A stretch of 64,000 bases of DNA from Psychrobacter nivimaris (GTDB lineage: Bacteria; Pseudomonadota; Gammaproteobacteria; Pseudomonadales; Moraxellaceae). The position numbers were made by a program, and so were the translations under genes. Location of the stretch: positions 62,001 through 126,000 of the forward strand of contig NZ_VZIZ01000006.1 of NCBI RefSeq assembly GCF_009812035.1. The letters are read 5' to 3'. Positions 10,758 to 19,303 of the stretch are shown one piece after another; within the stretch, counting starts at the first letter, position 1, and every line of letters starts with the position of its first letter. The notes beneath the pieces are model-generated. The model did no database searches and had not been told where the DNA came from. It worked only from the letters and a program-made list of their open reading frames with translations.

Positions 10758-11230
10758 TGGCAACAACGTATTGTAAGCGACATAAGATCACTCAAACTCA
10801 GTATGGATTTACCTTGATTGAGCTGATGATTGTGATCGCTATCATTGGTGTTATGGCTGCTATTGTCTATCCCAGCTATCAGCAATACATCATCAAAGCC
10901 AAGCGTGCCGATATGATGAGTGAGATGCAGAATATTGCTTCAGTGATAGAAAGCCGAAAGTTGGCACAGGGCAGCTATAGTGATATCAGTTCAAGTATCA
11001 AAACAGAGTTTGCAGTTGAGTATCCTAAACAGGGCAATGCTCTATACGATGTTACTATTAATCCACTAACATTAACGCCTCCGGATAATATACTGACTGA
11101 CAAATGGATAATCACTGCTGTGCCAAAAACTGGCAGTCAAATGGCAGTTGACGGTAACCTTAGTCTAAATTACCGTAACGTAAAGTGTCGAGGGAGTATA
11201 TGCGGTAATAGCAATGAATGGAATAGATAA
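10757..11230 (+). CDS. pilE: PilE-type minor pilin 2
   Basis: Second PilE-class minor pilin and last gene of the operon. The prepilin site is [30 protein letters not shown] with Glu5, followed by IIKAKRADMMSEMQNIASVIESRKLAQGSYSD, a stretch shared by PilE and other minor pilins. It is 157 aa with a C-terminal cysteine pair (VKCRG and SICGN). I start it at ATG 10757, overlapping the upstream stop by one base, because AGGAGGA at 10744-10750 sits six bases before it; GTG 10751 would abut the Shine-Dalgarno. Which copy is the functional PilE cannot be told from the sequence. Confidence 0.85.
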   Translation: MATTYCKRHKITQTQYGFTLIELMIVIAIIGVMAAIVYPSYQQYIIKAKRADMMSEMQNIASVIESRKLAQGSYSDISSSIKTEFAVEYPKQGNALYDVTINPLTLTPPDNILTDKWIITAVPKTGSQMAVDGNLSLNYRNVKCRGSICGNSNEWNR

Positions 11231-11556
11231 TATTTTACAATTGTCACCAAAAAACTGACAAAAAGCGTCAGTAAAATTTACTATCTGCTCTTAAAAAGAT
11301 ATCAATTGACAATTTTTAGTAGGTTAGTAGCAATAATGGTAACGGTTTGTAAGGAGAAATTAGCCAATAAATGTTTAAGTCGTACTGATTCTAAGAGTTA
11401 TAATCTTATTTGGGCTATAAGAACAATAATAATGAATATTTGGCATGCTATCTGCATTAGTTATAACAAGAAAGAAATTTATTATATCCCTAAAGATAAA
11501 ATGCGCTAGTAGAAACAATAGCCACTTTATCCTTATATACCCCTAAAGGACATACT
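11231..11556. other. Intergenic region before pilA
   Basis: This very AT-rich 326-base spacer holds a small hairpin (ACTGAC/GTCAGT, 11254-11272) just behind the minor-pilin operon, and the sigma-54 site at 11441-11456. A short open frame that crosses the promoter is not credible as a gene. Confidence 0.6.
11441..11456 (+). promoter_or_regulatory. Sigma-54 (-24/-12) promoter of pilA
   Basis: TGGCATGCTATCTGCA has GG (11442-11443) and GC (11454-11455) exactly ten bases apart, matching the TGGCAC-N5-TTGCA consensus except at the last base of the -24 box and the first of the -12 box. Transcription would begin near 11467, giving a leader of about 90 bases. Sigma-54/PilR control of the major pilin is established in Pseudomonas and known for Moraxella pilin genes. 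Confidence 0.75.
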
Positions 11557-12066
11557 ATGAACACTGTACAAAAAGGTTTTACCTTAATCGAATTAATGAT
11601 CGTAATCGCTATTATCGGTATCCTAGCGGCGATCGCTCTACCTGCGTATCAAGACTATACTGCTCGTGCAAAAGTAAGCGAAGTGGTATTAGCTGCATCA
11701 ACATGTCGTACTGCTATTACAGAAGCTTCACAGACTGGGCTCAAAGCAACTCCAGATGCTAAAGATGGTTTTGGTTGTGGAGAAGGTGGCACTGCTTCTA
11801 AACCTCTTTCTCAATATGTACAGAATATCTCTACTAGTAAAGATGGTGTGATTACAGCAACTGCTCAAAACATTAACCAGCTTGGTGATAATGTATTACT
11901 CACATTATCACCTTATAGCACTGTTAGTTCTACAGGCGCTGGTGCAGCTGCAAGTGTAGCCGCTGACTTTAACCGCTCATCTGTTAAACCTATCGTTGCT
12001 TGGGAATGTGGAGCACCTACCACTAATGGTATTGCAGATAAATATTTACCAGCATCTTGTCGCTAA
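11557..12066 (+). CDS. pilA: Major type IV pilin PilA
   Basis: Major type IV pilin subunit, built into the fibre used for twitching, adhesion and DNA uptake. A six-residue leader plus Gly7 ([31 protein letters not shown]) is cleaved and N-methylated by PilD; Glu5 is present. The 169-aa precursor has cysteines at 50, 74, 151 and 168, so probably two disulfides, the last closing a short C-terminal loop. It ends in Arg, not the Ser used by TfpO-type C-terminal glycosylation. AAAGGA lies about 7 bases before ATG 11557. It has its own sigma-54 promoter and a strong terminator and is probably mostly monocistronic. The tfpX gene downstream is the expected partner. Confidence 0.93.
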   Translation: MNTVQKGFTLIELMIVIAIIGILAAIALPAYQDYTARAKVSEVVLAASTCRTAITEASQTGLKATPDAKDGFGCGEGGTASKPLSQYVQNISTSKDGVITATAQNINQLGDNVLLTLSPYSTVSSTGAGAAASVAADFNRSSVKPIVAWECGAPTTNGIADKYLPASCR

Positions 12067-12103
12067 TTTTTATTAGTAAGTATTTTATCTAGTAAGTCAT
12101 GTC

Positions 12104-12133
12104 AAAAAGCCAAACATCTTGTTTGGCTTTTTT
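12104..12133 (+). terminator. Rho-independent terminator of pilA
   Basis: A perfect 12-bp stem, AAAAAGCCAAAC (12104-12115) with GTTTGGCTTTTT (12121-12132), encloses the loop ATCTT and ends in a T-run. It lies 38 bases after the pilA stop. Confidence 0.92.
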
Positions 12134-12380
12134 GTACGTTAAAGTATGAGCAAGGTCGACCAAATTACAAGGGAAAGTGATAGTTGTTGATTTTGTAATA
12201 TGGTTTTAAATACCTATTTTACTTTATACCATTCCCAAAAATTAGAGTAACGCGGAAAAATTGCGCAAGTACTACACCTAGTAGTCTTAGCAAATTTGAC
12301 AACGTTAATTGCACTTTTTGGGTTTGGTATTAGATAACAACGTAAAGCTAATTGAATGTTTAAATTAAGATGAGATCATC
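12134..12380. other. Spacer between the pilA terminator and tfpX
   Basis: Together with the terminator, the gene-free stretch here is 314 bases. I see no gene. A TTGACA (12296-12301) could be a -35 box, but I find no well-spaced -10 box, so how tfpX is transcribed remains unclear. Confidence 0.4.
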
Positions 12381-13124
12381 ATGCGTTATGATGCAAAAAT
12401 ATTTAAAGATAAATTAAAAGCATTTATTATTCACCTCGCTATCAGCTTAACATTGGTATTAGCTGCTTATATGCTTATAAACTTGTTATGGTATCCTGCA
12501 CCGCTATTTAAGGCTACTGATGCCGGCAAGATTTTTATTATGATTCTAATAATAGATCTGATATTAGGTCCATTATTAACTTTCGTTATATATAAAAGTA
12601 ACAAACAAAAGTTGATTTTAGATTTGACAGTTATTGTCTTGATTCAGTTAAGTGCTTTAGGTTATGGTTTATATTCAGTCTATCAGGCGCGCCCCGTATG
12701 GATTGCTTATGTAGTTGATAGGTTTGAGCTGGTTCGAGCCAATGACATACTTCAAGAAGATGAACAAATCTACTATCTACCAAAGTTTGGTCCAAAATAT
12801 ATTTATGTTGATTTAGCAAGCCTTAGTGCTAGTGAAAAATTAGACTCCATACTGGATGAGACAACGTATAATATTAGTCCTGCTCAAAAACCTAAGTTTT
12901 ATAATGATTTTGAGTTGGCCAAACCTTTAGTGATAAAAAATAGCCAAGATGTTAATCTTTTGAATAACTATAACCATGCTATAGAAGTAAGAAAATTTTT
13001 GGAGAGATATCCAACAGCGGATAGCTTTCTGCCTCTTAAAGCAAATGCCGTTGATATGACAGTGCTTATCGAAAAACAAGGCGGTGGAAAAGTCATAAAA
13101 ATTGTAGACTTACGTCCTTGGTAA
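12381..13124 (+). CDS. tfpX: TfpX/TfpZ-family type IV pilin accessory protein
   Basis: Inner-membrane accessory protein of the TfpX/TfpZ/FimB family. These are encoded right behind certain major pilins (Pseudomonas groups III and V, Dichelobacter, Moraxellaceae) and promote stability or surface display of the cognate pilin. The N-terminus fits the family (MRYDAKIFKDKLKAFIIHL), then come three predicted membrane helices (about residues 15-38, 48-70 and 78-100). The motif LIIDLILGPLLTFVIYK is characteristic. A periplasmic C-terminal domain begins near YQARPVWIAYVVDRFELV. The length of 247 aa is usual. The gene is more AT-rich than the neighbouring housekeeping genes. The sulfatase-like gene starts 21 bases downstream, so the two are probably one unit. 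Confidence 0.88.
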   Translation: MRYDAKIFKDKLKAFIIHLAISLTLVLAAYMLINLLWYPAPLFKATDAGKIFIMILIIDLILGPLLTFVIYKSNKQKLILDLTVIVLIQLSALGYGLYSVYQARPVWIAYVVDRFELVRANDILQEDEQIYYLPKFGPKYIYVDLASLSASEKLDSILDETTYNISPAQKPKFYNDFELAKPLVIKNSQDVNLLNNYNHAIEVRKFLERYPTADSFLPLKANAVDMTVLIEKQGGGKVIKIVDLRPW

Positions 13125-13145
13125 TAAAATAAGAGCTTATCGTTT

Positions 13146-14558
13146 ATGTCCGAATCTATATGGTCTAAAGAATACAAATTACCGTCATCTCCTATAAAGT
13201 TTAATAAAATAATCTATGCAATATTGCTTATACTGCTGCCGAATTTGGTTTTTCTAGTAATAAGTCTTATAACTACAACCTCTAGACCATTAATAAATAT
13301 AGACTATGTTATACCAGTGATATTTATTCTATTAAAAAACAAGTTGTTAAAGTGGCTTGGTATTATTAGCTTGGCTATCATGACAATTCCTGACATTGCT
13401 ATGTTCGTCATACAGCTATTTCCATTTATGGATTTACAGGGAGTTTTATATTTAGCACCTTTTATACTAGAAGGTCCTATTCGCTATATAATATTTATAT
13501 TGGCTGCTTTTATATATACTTTTTTATTACCGTTTTTAATCAAGTCTTTTTCGAAACCGATAGACAGTTTGCACGCTTTGATAGCTGGTAGTTCTGTTCT
13601 ACTTTTAACTTACTTGATATCCATGAGTGATATTGAATATAGCGCAGGATCAAAGTTGACCTTTGGTTCTGAAAATAACTATATTGCGGCAAGTCAGACC
13701 GAACTTTATATTGAACTTCAAGATTCAGTATTTTTTAAAGAGGCTGGAGTCATGACTTCCTTTTCTCCTAGCCAATTTAATCGTGTTGTATCTAAGCTTG
13801 ATAAACCTTTGAATGATAAGATTTTACTTATAATTGTTGAGTCACTAGGTGCAGCTTCTAACCCTGGTCTGCAGAAAGAAATTTTAGAGCCTTTAAATCA
13901 GCAACAATATTTATTCGATCATTATGACAACGGTTTTTTTGAGGCGCCTACTTTTACTGTAGGAGCTGAAATCAAAGAGCTTTGTGCTAAAGATATCAGA
14001 GGTTTTGGACTACGCCTGGTTCCTGACTCAAGCTTTCCTCTTTGCTTACCTAAAATTTTGGCGAACCAAGGGTATCAAACAACAGCTTTGCATGGTGCAA
14101 GTGGTAAGTTATATGATCGATTCAGTTGGTACAGAAAAGCAGGATTCAAAGAGGTAATTCTTTCTGAAAACCTTGTTGAAGCAGAGCGATGTAGTGCATT
14201 TAATGGCGTCTGTGATGATGAGGTTTTTCCTATCATAAAAAAGTACTTTGAAGATGATCGGAAAGCATTCTTTTATTGGATGACGCTTACTTCACATGCA
14301 CCATATGCAAAAAAAGACATTTATAGTAAACGCCTCGACTGTAAATACTATGATATTGAAGACAACGAGGTTTGTAGAAACATGACTCTACAAGCACAGT
14401 TCTTTGAAGGTTTGGCGAAGCTCAATACTCTTCCTGAAATGAAAGGTGTCGAGGTTATATTAGTAGGTGATCATGTGCCGCCTTTAATTGATGGAGCAAT
14501 AAAAATTAAAGAGTATGAGCATTTGTCAGTCACATGGCTGCATTATAAAATAAAATAA
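13146..14558 (+). CDS. Membrane-bound alkaline-phosphatase-superfamily transferase (sulfatase/LTA-synthase-like), pilin-linked
   Basis: The N-terminal third has about five hydrophobic helices (residues about 20-45, 50-65, 70-95, 110-135 and 140-160). The C-terminal part is a sulfatase/phosphotransferase-like domain. Candidate metal and catalytic residues are Glu232 in IIVESLG, Thr269 or Thr271 in PTFTVGAE as nucleophile, His384 in TLTSHAPY and Asp442-His443 in VGDHVPP. This layout is shared by phosphoethanolamine and phosphoglycerol transferases, which move a head group from phospholipid to a periplasmic acceptor. The length is 470 aa. Lying between tfpX and a second pilin, it might modify pilin (compare PptA of Neisseria) or a surface glycan; the acceptor is inference. 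The gene is notably AT-rich, suggesting transfer. I know no gene name for it. Confidence 0.75.
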   Translation: MSESIWSKEYKLPSSPIKFNKIIYAILLILLPNLVFLVISLITTTSRPLINIDYVIPVIFILLKNKLLKWLGIISLAIMTIPDIAMFVIQLFPFMDLQGVLYLAPFILEGPIRYIIFILAAFIYTFLLPFLIKSFSKPIDSLHALIAGSSVLLLTYLISMSDIEYSAGSKLTFGSENNYIAASQTELYIELQDSVFFKEAGVMTSFSPSQFNRVVSKLDKPLNDKILLIIVESLGAASNPGLQKEILEPLNQQQYLFDHYDNGFFEAPTFTVGAEIKELCAKDIRGFGLRLVPDSSFPLCLPKILANQGYQTTALHGASGKLYDRFSWYRKAGFKEVILSENLVEAERCSAFNGVCDDEVFPIIKKYFEDDRKAFFYWMTLTSHAPYAKKDIYSKRLDCKYYDIEDNEVCRNMTLQAQFFEGLAKLNTLPEMKGVEVILVGDHVPPLIDGAIKIKEYEHLSVTWLHYKIK

Positions 14559-14588
14559 TAATTGGAGTGGTTTTTACTTTAGAAAGAA

Positions 14589-14604
14589 TGGCACATAGTA
14601 TGCA
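14589..14604 (+). promoter_or_regulatory. Sigma-54 (-24/-12) promoter of the second pilin
   Basis: TGGCACATAGTATGCA carries a perfect TGGCAC -24 box, with GG (14590-14591) and GC (14602-14603) ten bases apart; the -12 box ATGCA differs from TTGCA at one base. Transcription would start near 14615, only about 12 bases before ATG 14627 and about 30 before ATG 14645. This favours the latter as the start codon. Confidence 0.7.
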
Positions 14605-14644
14605 GTGAAATATAGTATCAGTTATAATGCGGTCTAATATTATC

Positions 14645-15151
14645 ATGTCTTTTAGTTCAAATAATTTTTCAAAGGCTCAAATTGGTTTCACATTACTAGA
14701 GTTAATGGTAGTTATCGCTATTATAAGTATTTTGGCCGCAATAGCCTTACCTATCTATCAAAATTACTCTGTTAGAGCACAAGTTACCGAACTAGTATTG
14801 GCTGCTTATTCGTGTCGAACTTCAGTAACCGAAAGTATACAGCAAGCCTCAAACACCGATGTATCAGCTGAGCTGATTAATACATGTACTTTTATCACTA
14901 CTAAATATGTGAAAAGCGCTACAGTGGATGCCAACGGTGTAATCACAGTTTCAGCTGATGAAGCTAATCTGCCAATTTTAAGTGTGGCAACTAATACATT
15001 GACGCTTGTCCCTATACAAGCAGGTACTACCGAATTGGTCGGTACGTCTGATGGTGGGAAAACCATTGCTGGCTGGCGTTGTGGTTCAGCAACAGATGGT
15101 ACCACTATTCCTACTCAGTATTTACCTAGCTCATGTACGGGAGCTTATTAG
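14645..15151 (+). CDS. Second full-length type IV pilin (PilA-like)
   Basis: A second major-type pilin 2.6 kb after pilA. The prepilin site is [30 protein letters not shown] with Glu5, and the rest parallels PilA: CRTSVTES against CRTAITEA early on, and QYLPSSC against KYLPASC at the end. Four cysteines match in order, implying the same disulfides. The precursor is 168 aa from ATG 14645, with a 14-residue leader, longer than PilA's; ATG 14627 would give six more residues. Neither start has a good Shine-Dalgarno. Its own sigma-54 promoter and terminator make it an independent unit. It may be an alternative major pilin, a pseudopilin of DNA uptake, or a substrate for the enzyme upstream. Confidence 0.87.
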   Translation: MSFSSNNFSKAQIGFTLLELMVVIAIISILAAIALPIYQNYSVRAQVTELVLAAYSCRTSVTESIQQASNTDVSAELINTCTFITTKYVKSATVDANGVITVSADEANLPILSVATNTLTLVPIQAGTTELVGTSDGGKTIAGWRCGSATDGTTIPTQYLPSSCTGAY

Positions 15152-15213
15152 TTGTTTGGATTTTATATCTTATAGAAAGTTAGACTAACCAATTCTCGTT
15201 AATTATAAAAAAA

Positions 15214-15249
15214 CCACCTAACAGCATATCGCTATTAGGTGGCCTTTTA
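15214..15249. terminator. Bidirectional terminator between pilin 2 and fdxA
   Basis: CCACCTAA (15214-15221) pairs with TTAGGTGG (15235-15242). It is flanked by an A-run on the left and TTTT on the right, so it can serve the convergent pilin and fdxA genes. Confidence 0.8.
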
Positions 15250-15284
15250 TTGTCTAAATATATTGAGTAGAACTGAAGATACAA

Positions 15285-15608
15285 TTACTTCTCTAAATAC
15301 TGAATCTTACCTTCGACACCATCCCACTTTTCAGCTTCCGGCAATTGCCCTTTCATCTCAGTGATATTCGGCCATTTTTGGGCCAGATCAGCATTTAGCT
15401 CCGTAAACATCTCTTGCCCTTTGGGCACTTCATCTTCTGAGAAGATCGCATTGGCTGGACATTCAGGCTCGCATAGCGCGCAGTCGATACACTCATCAGG
15501 ATCGATGACGAGGAAGTTTGGGCCTTCATAAAAGCAGTCCACAGGACAGACTTCCACACAGTCGGTGTATTTGCAAAGAATGCAGTTATCTGTAACGACA
15601 AAGGTCAT
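15285..15608 (-). CDS. fdxA: Seven-iron ferredoxin FdxA
   Basis: Small soluble electron carrier with one [3Fe-4S] and one [4Fe-4S] cluster. The N-terminal cysteines are C9, C12, C17 and C21 in [19 protein letters not shown], and the second cluster motif is [13 protein letters not shown]. The C-terminal extension ([15 protein letters not shown]) is typical of the Azotobacter FdI-like FdxA family. The 107-aa length is exact for the family. It lies just downstream of mutS on the same strand, as in Pseudomonas and Acinetobacter, where the pair is conserved. Confidence 0.95.
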   Translation of the reverse strand: MTFVVTDNCILCKYTDCVEVCPVDCFYEGPNFLVIDPDECIDCALCEPECPANAIFSEDEVPKGQEMFTELNADLAQKWPNITEMKGQLPEAEKWDGVEGKIQYLEK

Positions 15609-15700
15609 AGTGATGTCTACCTGTTATTGGATTGAGCAAAATAGAATATTTGAAAAATAAAGCATATTTTAGCGCCTTTACCGCTATTTGACAATTCCCT

Positions 15701-18700
15701 TTAATGACTAATGAATTTCTTAAGATGATAGAGCAGGTCATGCGCTTGTTTGGGTGTTAGGTTGTCAGGGTTAATAGCGTTAAGCTCATCTTGCAAGCTA
15801 AATAGCTGATTTTGCTGTGGATTATTATTCGTAGTTCTAGTTTGGCTATTACTGCTGCCATTTTCTTTTTCTGCCTCGTCATTATAAGCCTGCTGGCGTT
15901 TATCCTTTACTGACTTAGCTAAGTCATTTTTGTCATCAACCTTATCTATCACAACTTTTTCATTTTCTGTTTTTACGCTATTTATTTTCAAGTTGTCTAC
16001 TAAATAGCGCTTGGCATCATTCAATACCTGAGTAGGGATGCCAGCCATCTTAGCGACGTGTAGTCCAAAGCTAGAGCTGGCAGCGCCTTCACGTATTTGA
16101 TGCAATAGTAATAATTGGCCATCGACTTCACTAGCGGCGACATGGACATTACGAATATTGGCATGGCTGCTTTCAGCGTAATTTGTACTCTGCGCCAATT
16201 TTGTCAGCTCAAAGTAATGGGTGGCAAATAACGTCAGGCAGCCAATCTCGACCAAGCGATTGACGCAAGCGTGGGCGATTGCGAGACCGTCAGTCGTCGC
16301 CGTACCACGTCCGACTTCATCCATTAATACCAGCGATTTATTAGTCGCTTGATTAAGAATGTTAGCAGTTTCAATCATCTCTACCATAAAGGTGGATTTA
16401 CCGCCTGCCAAATCATCAGCCGAGCCAATACGAGTAAAGATACGGTCGATGTCACCTATATAAGCACGCGCTGCTGGGACGAAGCTACCGCAATGCGCCA
16501 GTAGGACAATCAATGCTGTTTGGCGCATAAAGGTCGACTTACCACCCATATTAGGGCCGGTAATCATTAACAGTCTTTCAGGGTTTGCATGACTGCCTAA
16601 AGCGCAATCATTGGCGACAAAATGGCTCGTAGGTTGAGAATTGTTGATTTTATTAACAGTATTTCCAGTATTGGCTGGATTTAACGCCGCTTCGACGACG
16701 ACATGACGACCTGCTTTGATATCGATACTGGTTTGGCTATTATTCAAGCTATTTTCTAAGTTATTATTTTCTAAGCCGCTAGCCTCTTTTAAGTCTTTAC
16801 TCATGACTGGGCGCCGCCAGTTATAAGTAATCGCAAGTTGCGCCCAATTACTAAGCACATCTATTTGTGCAATAGCCGCGCTTAGCTGTTGTAGTTCCGC
16901 TAAATGGCTGCTTAACAGTGTCAACAGTTGGTGATACAGCTGTTTTTCACGAGCTAACGCTAAGGACTGGGCACTTAGATATTCTGTCTCGACTTCCTTT
17001 AGCTCATCAGTGATAAAGCGCTCACTACTTTTGAGCGTTTGCCGACGGATAAAGTGGGCAGGGGCATTCTTCGCCTGCATTTTGGGCAGTTCGAAATAGA
17101 AGCCGCTGACTTTATTAAAGCCAACTTTTAGACTCGGTAATTGATTGTCTTGACGGGCACGCTCGACCATCTCGTCTAGCGTCGATTGAATATTGTCATG
17201 CAAATGAGTAAGGCGATCAAACTCTTCATCAAAGCCCGCTGCTAGCATTCCTCCATCGCGGATATGCGCAGGCGGTTCAATGACAATAGCGCGTTCGATT
17301 AATTCGGCGACGGATTGAACAGCAGGTAGTTGATCTGGCAATTGCTGCATCAACATTGGTAATAGGCCAGCGTCTTCAGGACTGATTCCCGATGCTATTA
17401 ATAAGGTAGTAAGCTGGGCGCTACTAGCGATACCATCTGCAAGCTTGCGTAAGTCACGAGGTTTAGCACTCATTAGCCCGATTCGACTGCTGATTCGTTC
17501 AATATCGCCAATGGTATTCAGCATTTCTCGTAAACGTGTAACCAATAAGCTATCTTTTACATCTTGGTTTGATCCAATTGAGTCACTCTTTGGGTTTAGC
17601 AAACAAGTTATCGCATTTAGACGCATATTGATACGTGAATGCTGACGCAATGGGCGCTTCATTTGCTGCACGAGTAAACGTTTGCCCATCGGAGTTTGAC
17701 AGTGGTTTAGTACAGATATCAAAGAAGTGCCATTGCTACTAACAGGGGTAAATAGCTCAAGGTTTTGCTGGCTATTGGCATCGATAATTAGGTAGTCATC
17801 GCTGTACTCGACGATAAGCTGATTGACTTGCGGTACATGGCGCTGCTGCGTTTGCTGTGCATAATGAATAAGCGCAGCACAGCTAGTTTGCGCCAGCAGG
17901 TTATCTGCAATACCCAAGCCATCAAGACGTTGCACCTCAAACTGCTGACAAAGCGTGTCGCTCGCGTGCACGCGGTGAAAGTCATTAGCTGCAACTTCTA
18001 TGATGGGACAGTCCAGATGTTGCCGTAACCATAGGATCCACTCTGCATCAGTACCACTGACGCTTGCCAGTGCCTCGCTAATGATACATTCACTGGGTGC
18101 AAACCGTGCCAACACCGTCAGCATCTGAGTTTGCAACTCATCTATATCGTTTTTATCTGCTATTAGCGTCTGGGTAGTCAATGTACCTGCAGCTAGATCC
18201 ATTTGGCTAACAGCTGCTTGTAACGTCTGGCTATTATCTTGCGTTTTTAAATGAGCAATATCAATGGCAACGACAGTCGGTGTATGGTTTGGTGCAATGA
18301 GTGCATCATCAGTAATAGTACCTGCTGTCAGCGTTTTGACGACTTCACGGCGCATGATGCTACCAGCAGCAGATTTACTTTTGTCTTTCTTTTGCTTGTC
18401 GCCCATCGCAGGGACATTAGACTTATTATCAGCGCTGCCAGTTGTCGATTCGTCAATTTGTTCGCATACGACTACTGTCTGACCAGCAGCAATCAAGCGT
18501 GCCATATAGCTATCGGCTGCATGGAATGGCACACCCGCCATGGCTATCGTGTTGCCTGCTTTATCCGTACCACGGCGTGTCAATGTAATGTCTAGTATTT
18601 GCGCCGCACGCTTAGCATCGTCAAAGAACAGCTCATAGAAGTCACCCATCCGGTACAAGAGCAATGCTTGTGGATAGTTGGCTTTCATGGTTAGATATTG

Positions 18701-18841
18701 CACCATCATCGGCGTATGGTCTGCTAGATTGTAGACGTCATCGCCTATACTTAAGCAGTCAGAGGTCTCTTGTTTTGATAAGGGTTTTTCTGATGAGTTA
18801 GGATTTGACGACTGATTTTGTCCAGATGGCTTTACGGTCAT
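15701..18841 (-). CDS. mutS: DNA mismatch repair protein MutS (enlarged)
   Basis: Recognises mismatches and, as an ATPase clamp, recruits MutL. The mismatch-binding motif is in [21 protein letters not shown] (the Phe-x-Glu equivalent). The Walker A loop GPNMGGKST is at about residues 762-770, followed by [20 protein letters not shown] and the family segment [12 protein letters not shown]. At 1046 aa it is about 190 aa longer than E. coli MutS (853). The extra sequence is a 40-residue polar N-terminus, a linker rich in Asn and Ser before the ATPase (about residues 690-750) and a low-complexity stretch before the C-terminal tetramer helix. AAGAGA precedes ATG 18841. Confidence 0.97.
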   Translation of the reverse strand: MTVKPSGQNQSSNPNSSEKPLSKQETSDCLSIGDDVYNLADHTPMMVQYLTMKANYPQALLLYRMGDFYELFFDDAKRAAQILDITLTRRGTDKAGNTIAMAGVPFHAADSYMARLIAAGQTVVVCEQIDESTTGSADNKSNVPAMGDKQKKDKSKSAAGSIMRREVVKTLTAGTITDDALIAPNHTPTVVAIDIAHLKTQDNSQTLQAAVSQMDLAAGTLTTQTLIADKNDIDELQTQMLTVLARFAPSECIISEALASVSGTDAEWILWLRQHLDCPIIEVAANDFHRVHASDTLCQQFEVQRLDGLGIADNLLAQTSCAALIHYAQQTQQRHVPQVNQLIVEYSDDYLIIDANSQQNLELFTPVSSNGTSLISVLNHCQTPMGKRLLVQQMKRPLRQHSRINMRLNAITCLLNPKSDSIGSNQDVKDSLLVTRLREMLNTIGDIERISSRIGLMSAKPRDLRKLADGIASSAQLTTLLIASGISPEDAGLLPMLMQQLPDQLPAVQSVAELIERAIVIEPPAHIRDGGMLAAGFDEEFDRLTHLHDNIQSTLDEMVERARQDNQLPSLKVGFNKVSGFYFELPKMQAKNAPAHFIRRQTLKSSERFITDELKEVETEYLSAQSLALAREKQLYHQLLTLLSSHLAELQQLSAAIAQIDVLSNWAQLAITYNWRRPVMSKDLKEASGLENNNLENSLNNSQTSIDIKAGRHVVVEAALNPANTGNTVNKINNSQPTSHFVANDCALGSHANPERLLMITGPNMGGKSTFMRQTALIVLLAHCGSFVPAARAYIGDIDRIFTRIGSADDLAGGKSTFMVEMIETANILNQATNKSLVLMDEVGRGTATTDGLAIAHACVNRLVEIGCLTLFATHYFELTKLAQSTNYAESSHANIRNVHVAASEVDGQLLLLHQIREGAASSSFGLHVAKMAGIPTQVLNDAKRYLVDNLKINSVKTENEKVVIDKVDDKNDLAKSVKDKRQQAYNDEAEKENGSSNSQTRTTNNNPQQNQLFSLQDELNAINPDNLTPKQAHDLLYHLKKFISH

Positions 18842-19303
18842 GCAGAGTCTCTTATAGTGCTTTAATGAGTGGTAATGAGTATTTTGTGATAGGGGTACTA
18901 AAGGGTCATTTGTCTTATGTATGAGTTTGATGTATAGCTTTGAGCTTTGGCTTTATCAATAAGCCAGTCACTTGTAGATAAATGGCTTAACGACAAATTC
19001 TGAGCCAAGATGCAGTGGTAGCAAGCGTATAAAAATCAAAATGTAAAAAATAAATAAAGTCGCTAAAAAAGCTAAGAAATTTAAGAAGGTATTCGCTATT
19101 TTAACACGTCCTACTAGGTTTTTACTGTGGCAAATATCTACTCGTTGCCCTTGTATCCATCAGCGTCATAACCATATATAATGACGGCACACTTAATTGG
19201 GCGATACTAAATTAGGTAGTACTTAGTCGGGTGATGACAAGGCAGAGAGCTAAGCTTTGGCTAATGCGCACTAATTATCGAATATTCCATAGGTCAAAAA
19301 ATT
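18842..19303. other. Divergent mutS-secA intergenic region
   Basis: This 462-base spacer between divergent mutS and secA must hold both promoters. I see no open frame of note, no secM-like leader gene and no strong hairpin. Confidence 0.4.

Noticed and set aside
11306..11509. A 67-codon open frame between the minor-pilin operon and pilA.
   Set aside because: It starts with TTG, has no ribosome binding site and runs straight through the pilA promoter.
13146..14558. Reading this gene as a pilin glycosyltransferase of the TfpO/PglL type, expected beside pilins.
   Set aside because: It lacks the Wzy/O-ligase pattern and instead shows the metal-site residues of the alkaline-phosphatase superfamily.
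11557..15151. A Piv-type invertible pilin switch as in Moraxella bovis.
   Set aside because: Both pilins are complete with intact starts, and I see neither a recombinase gene nor inverted crossover sites around them.
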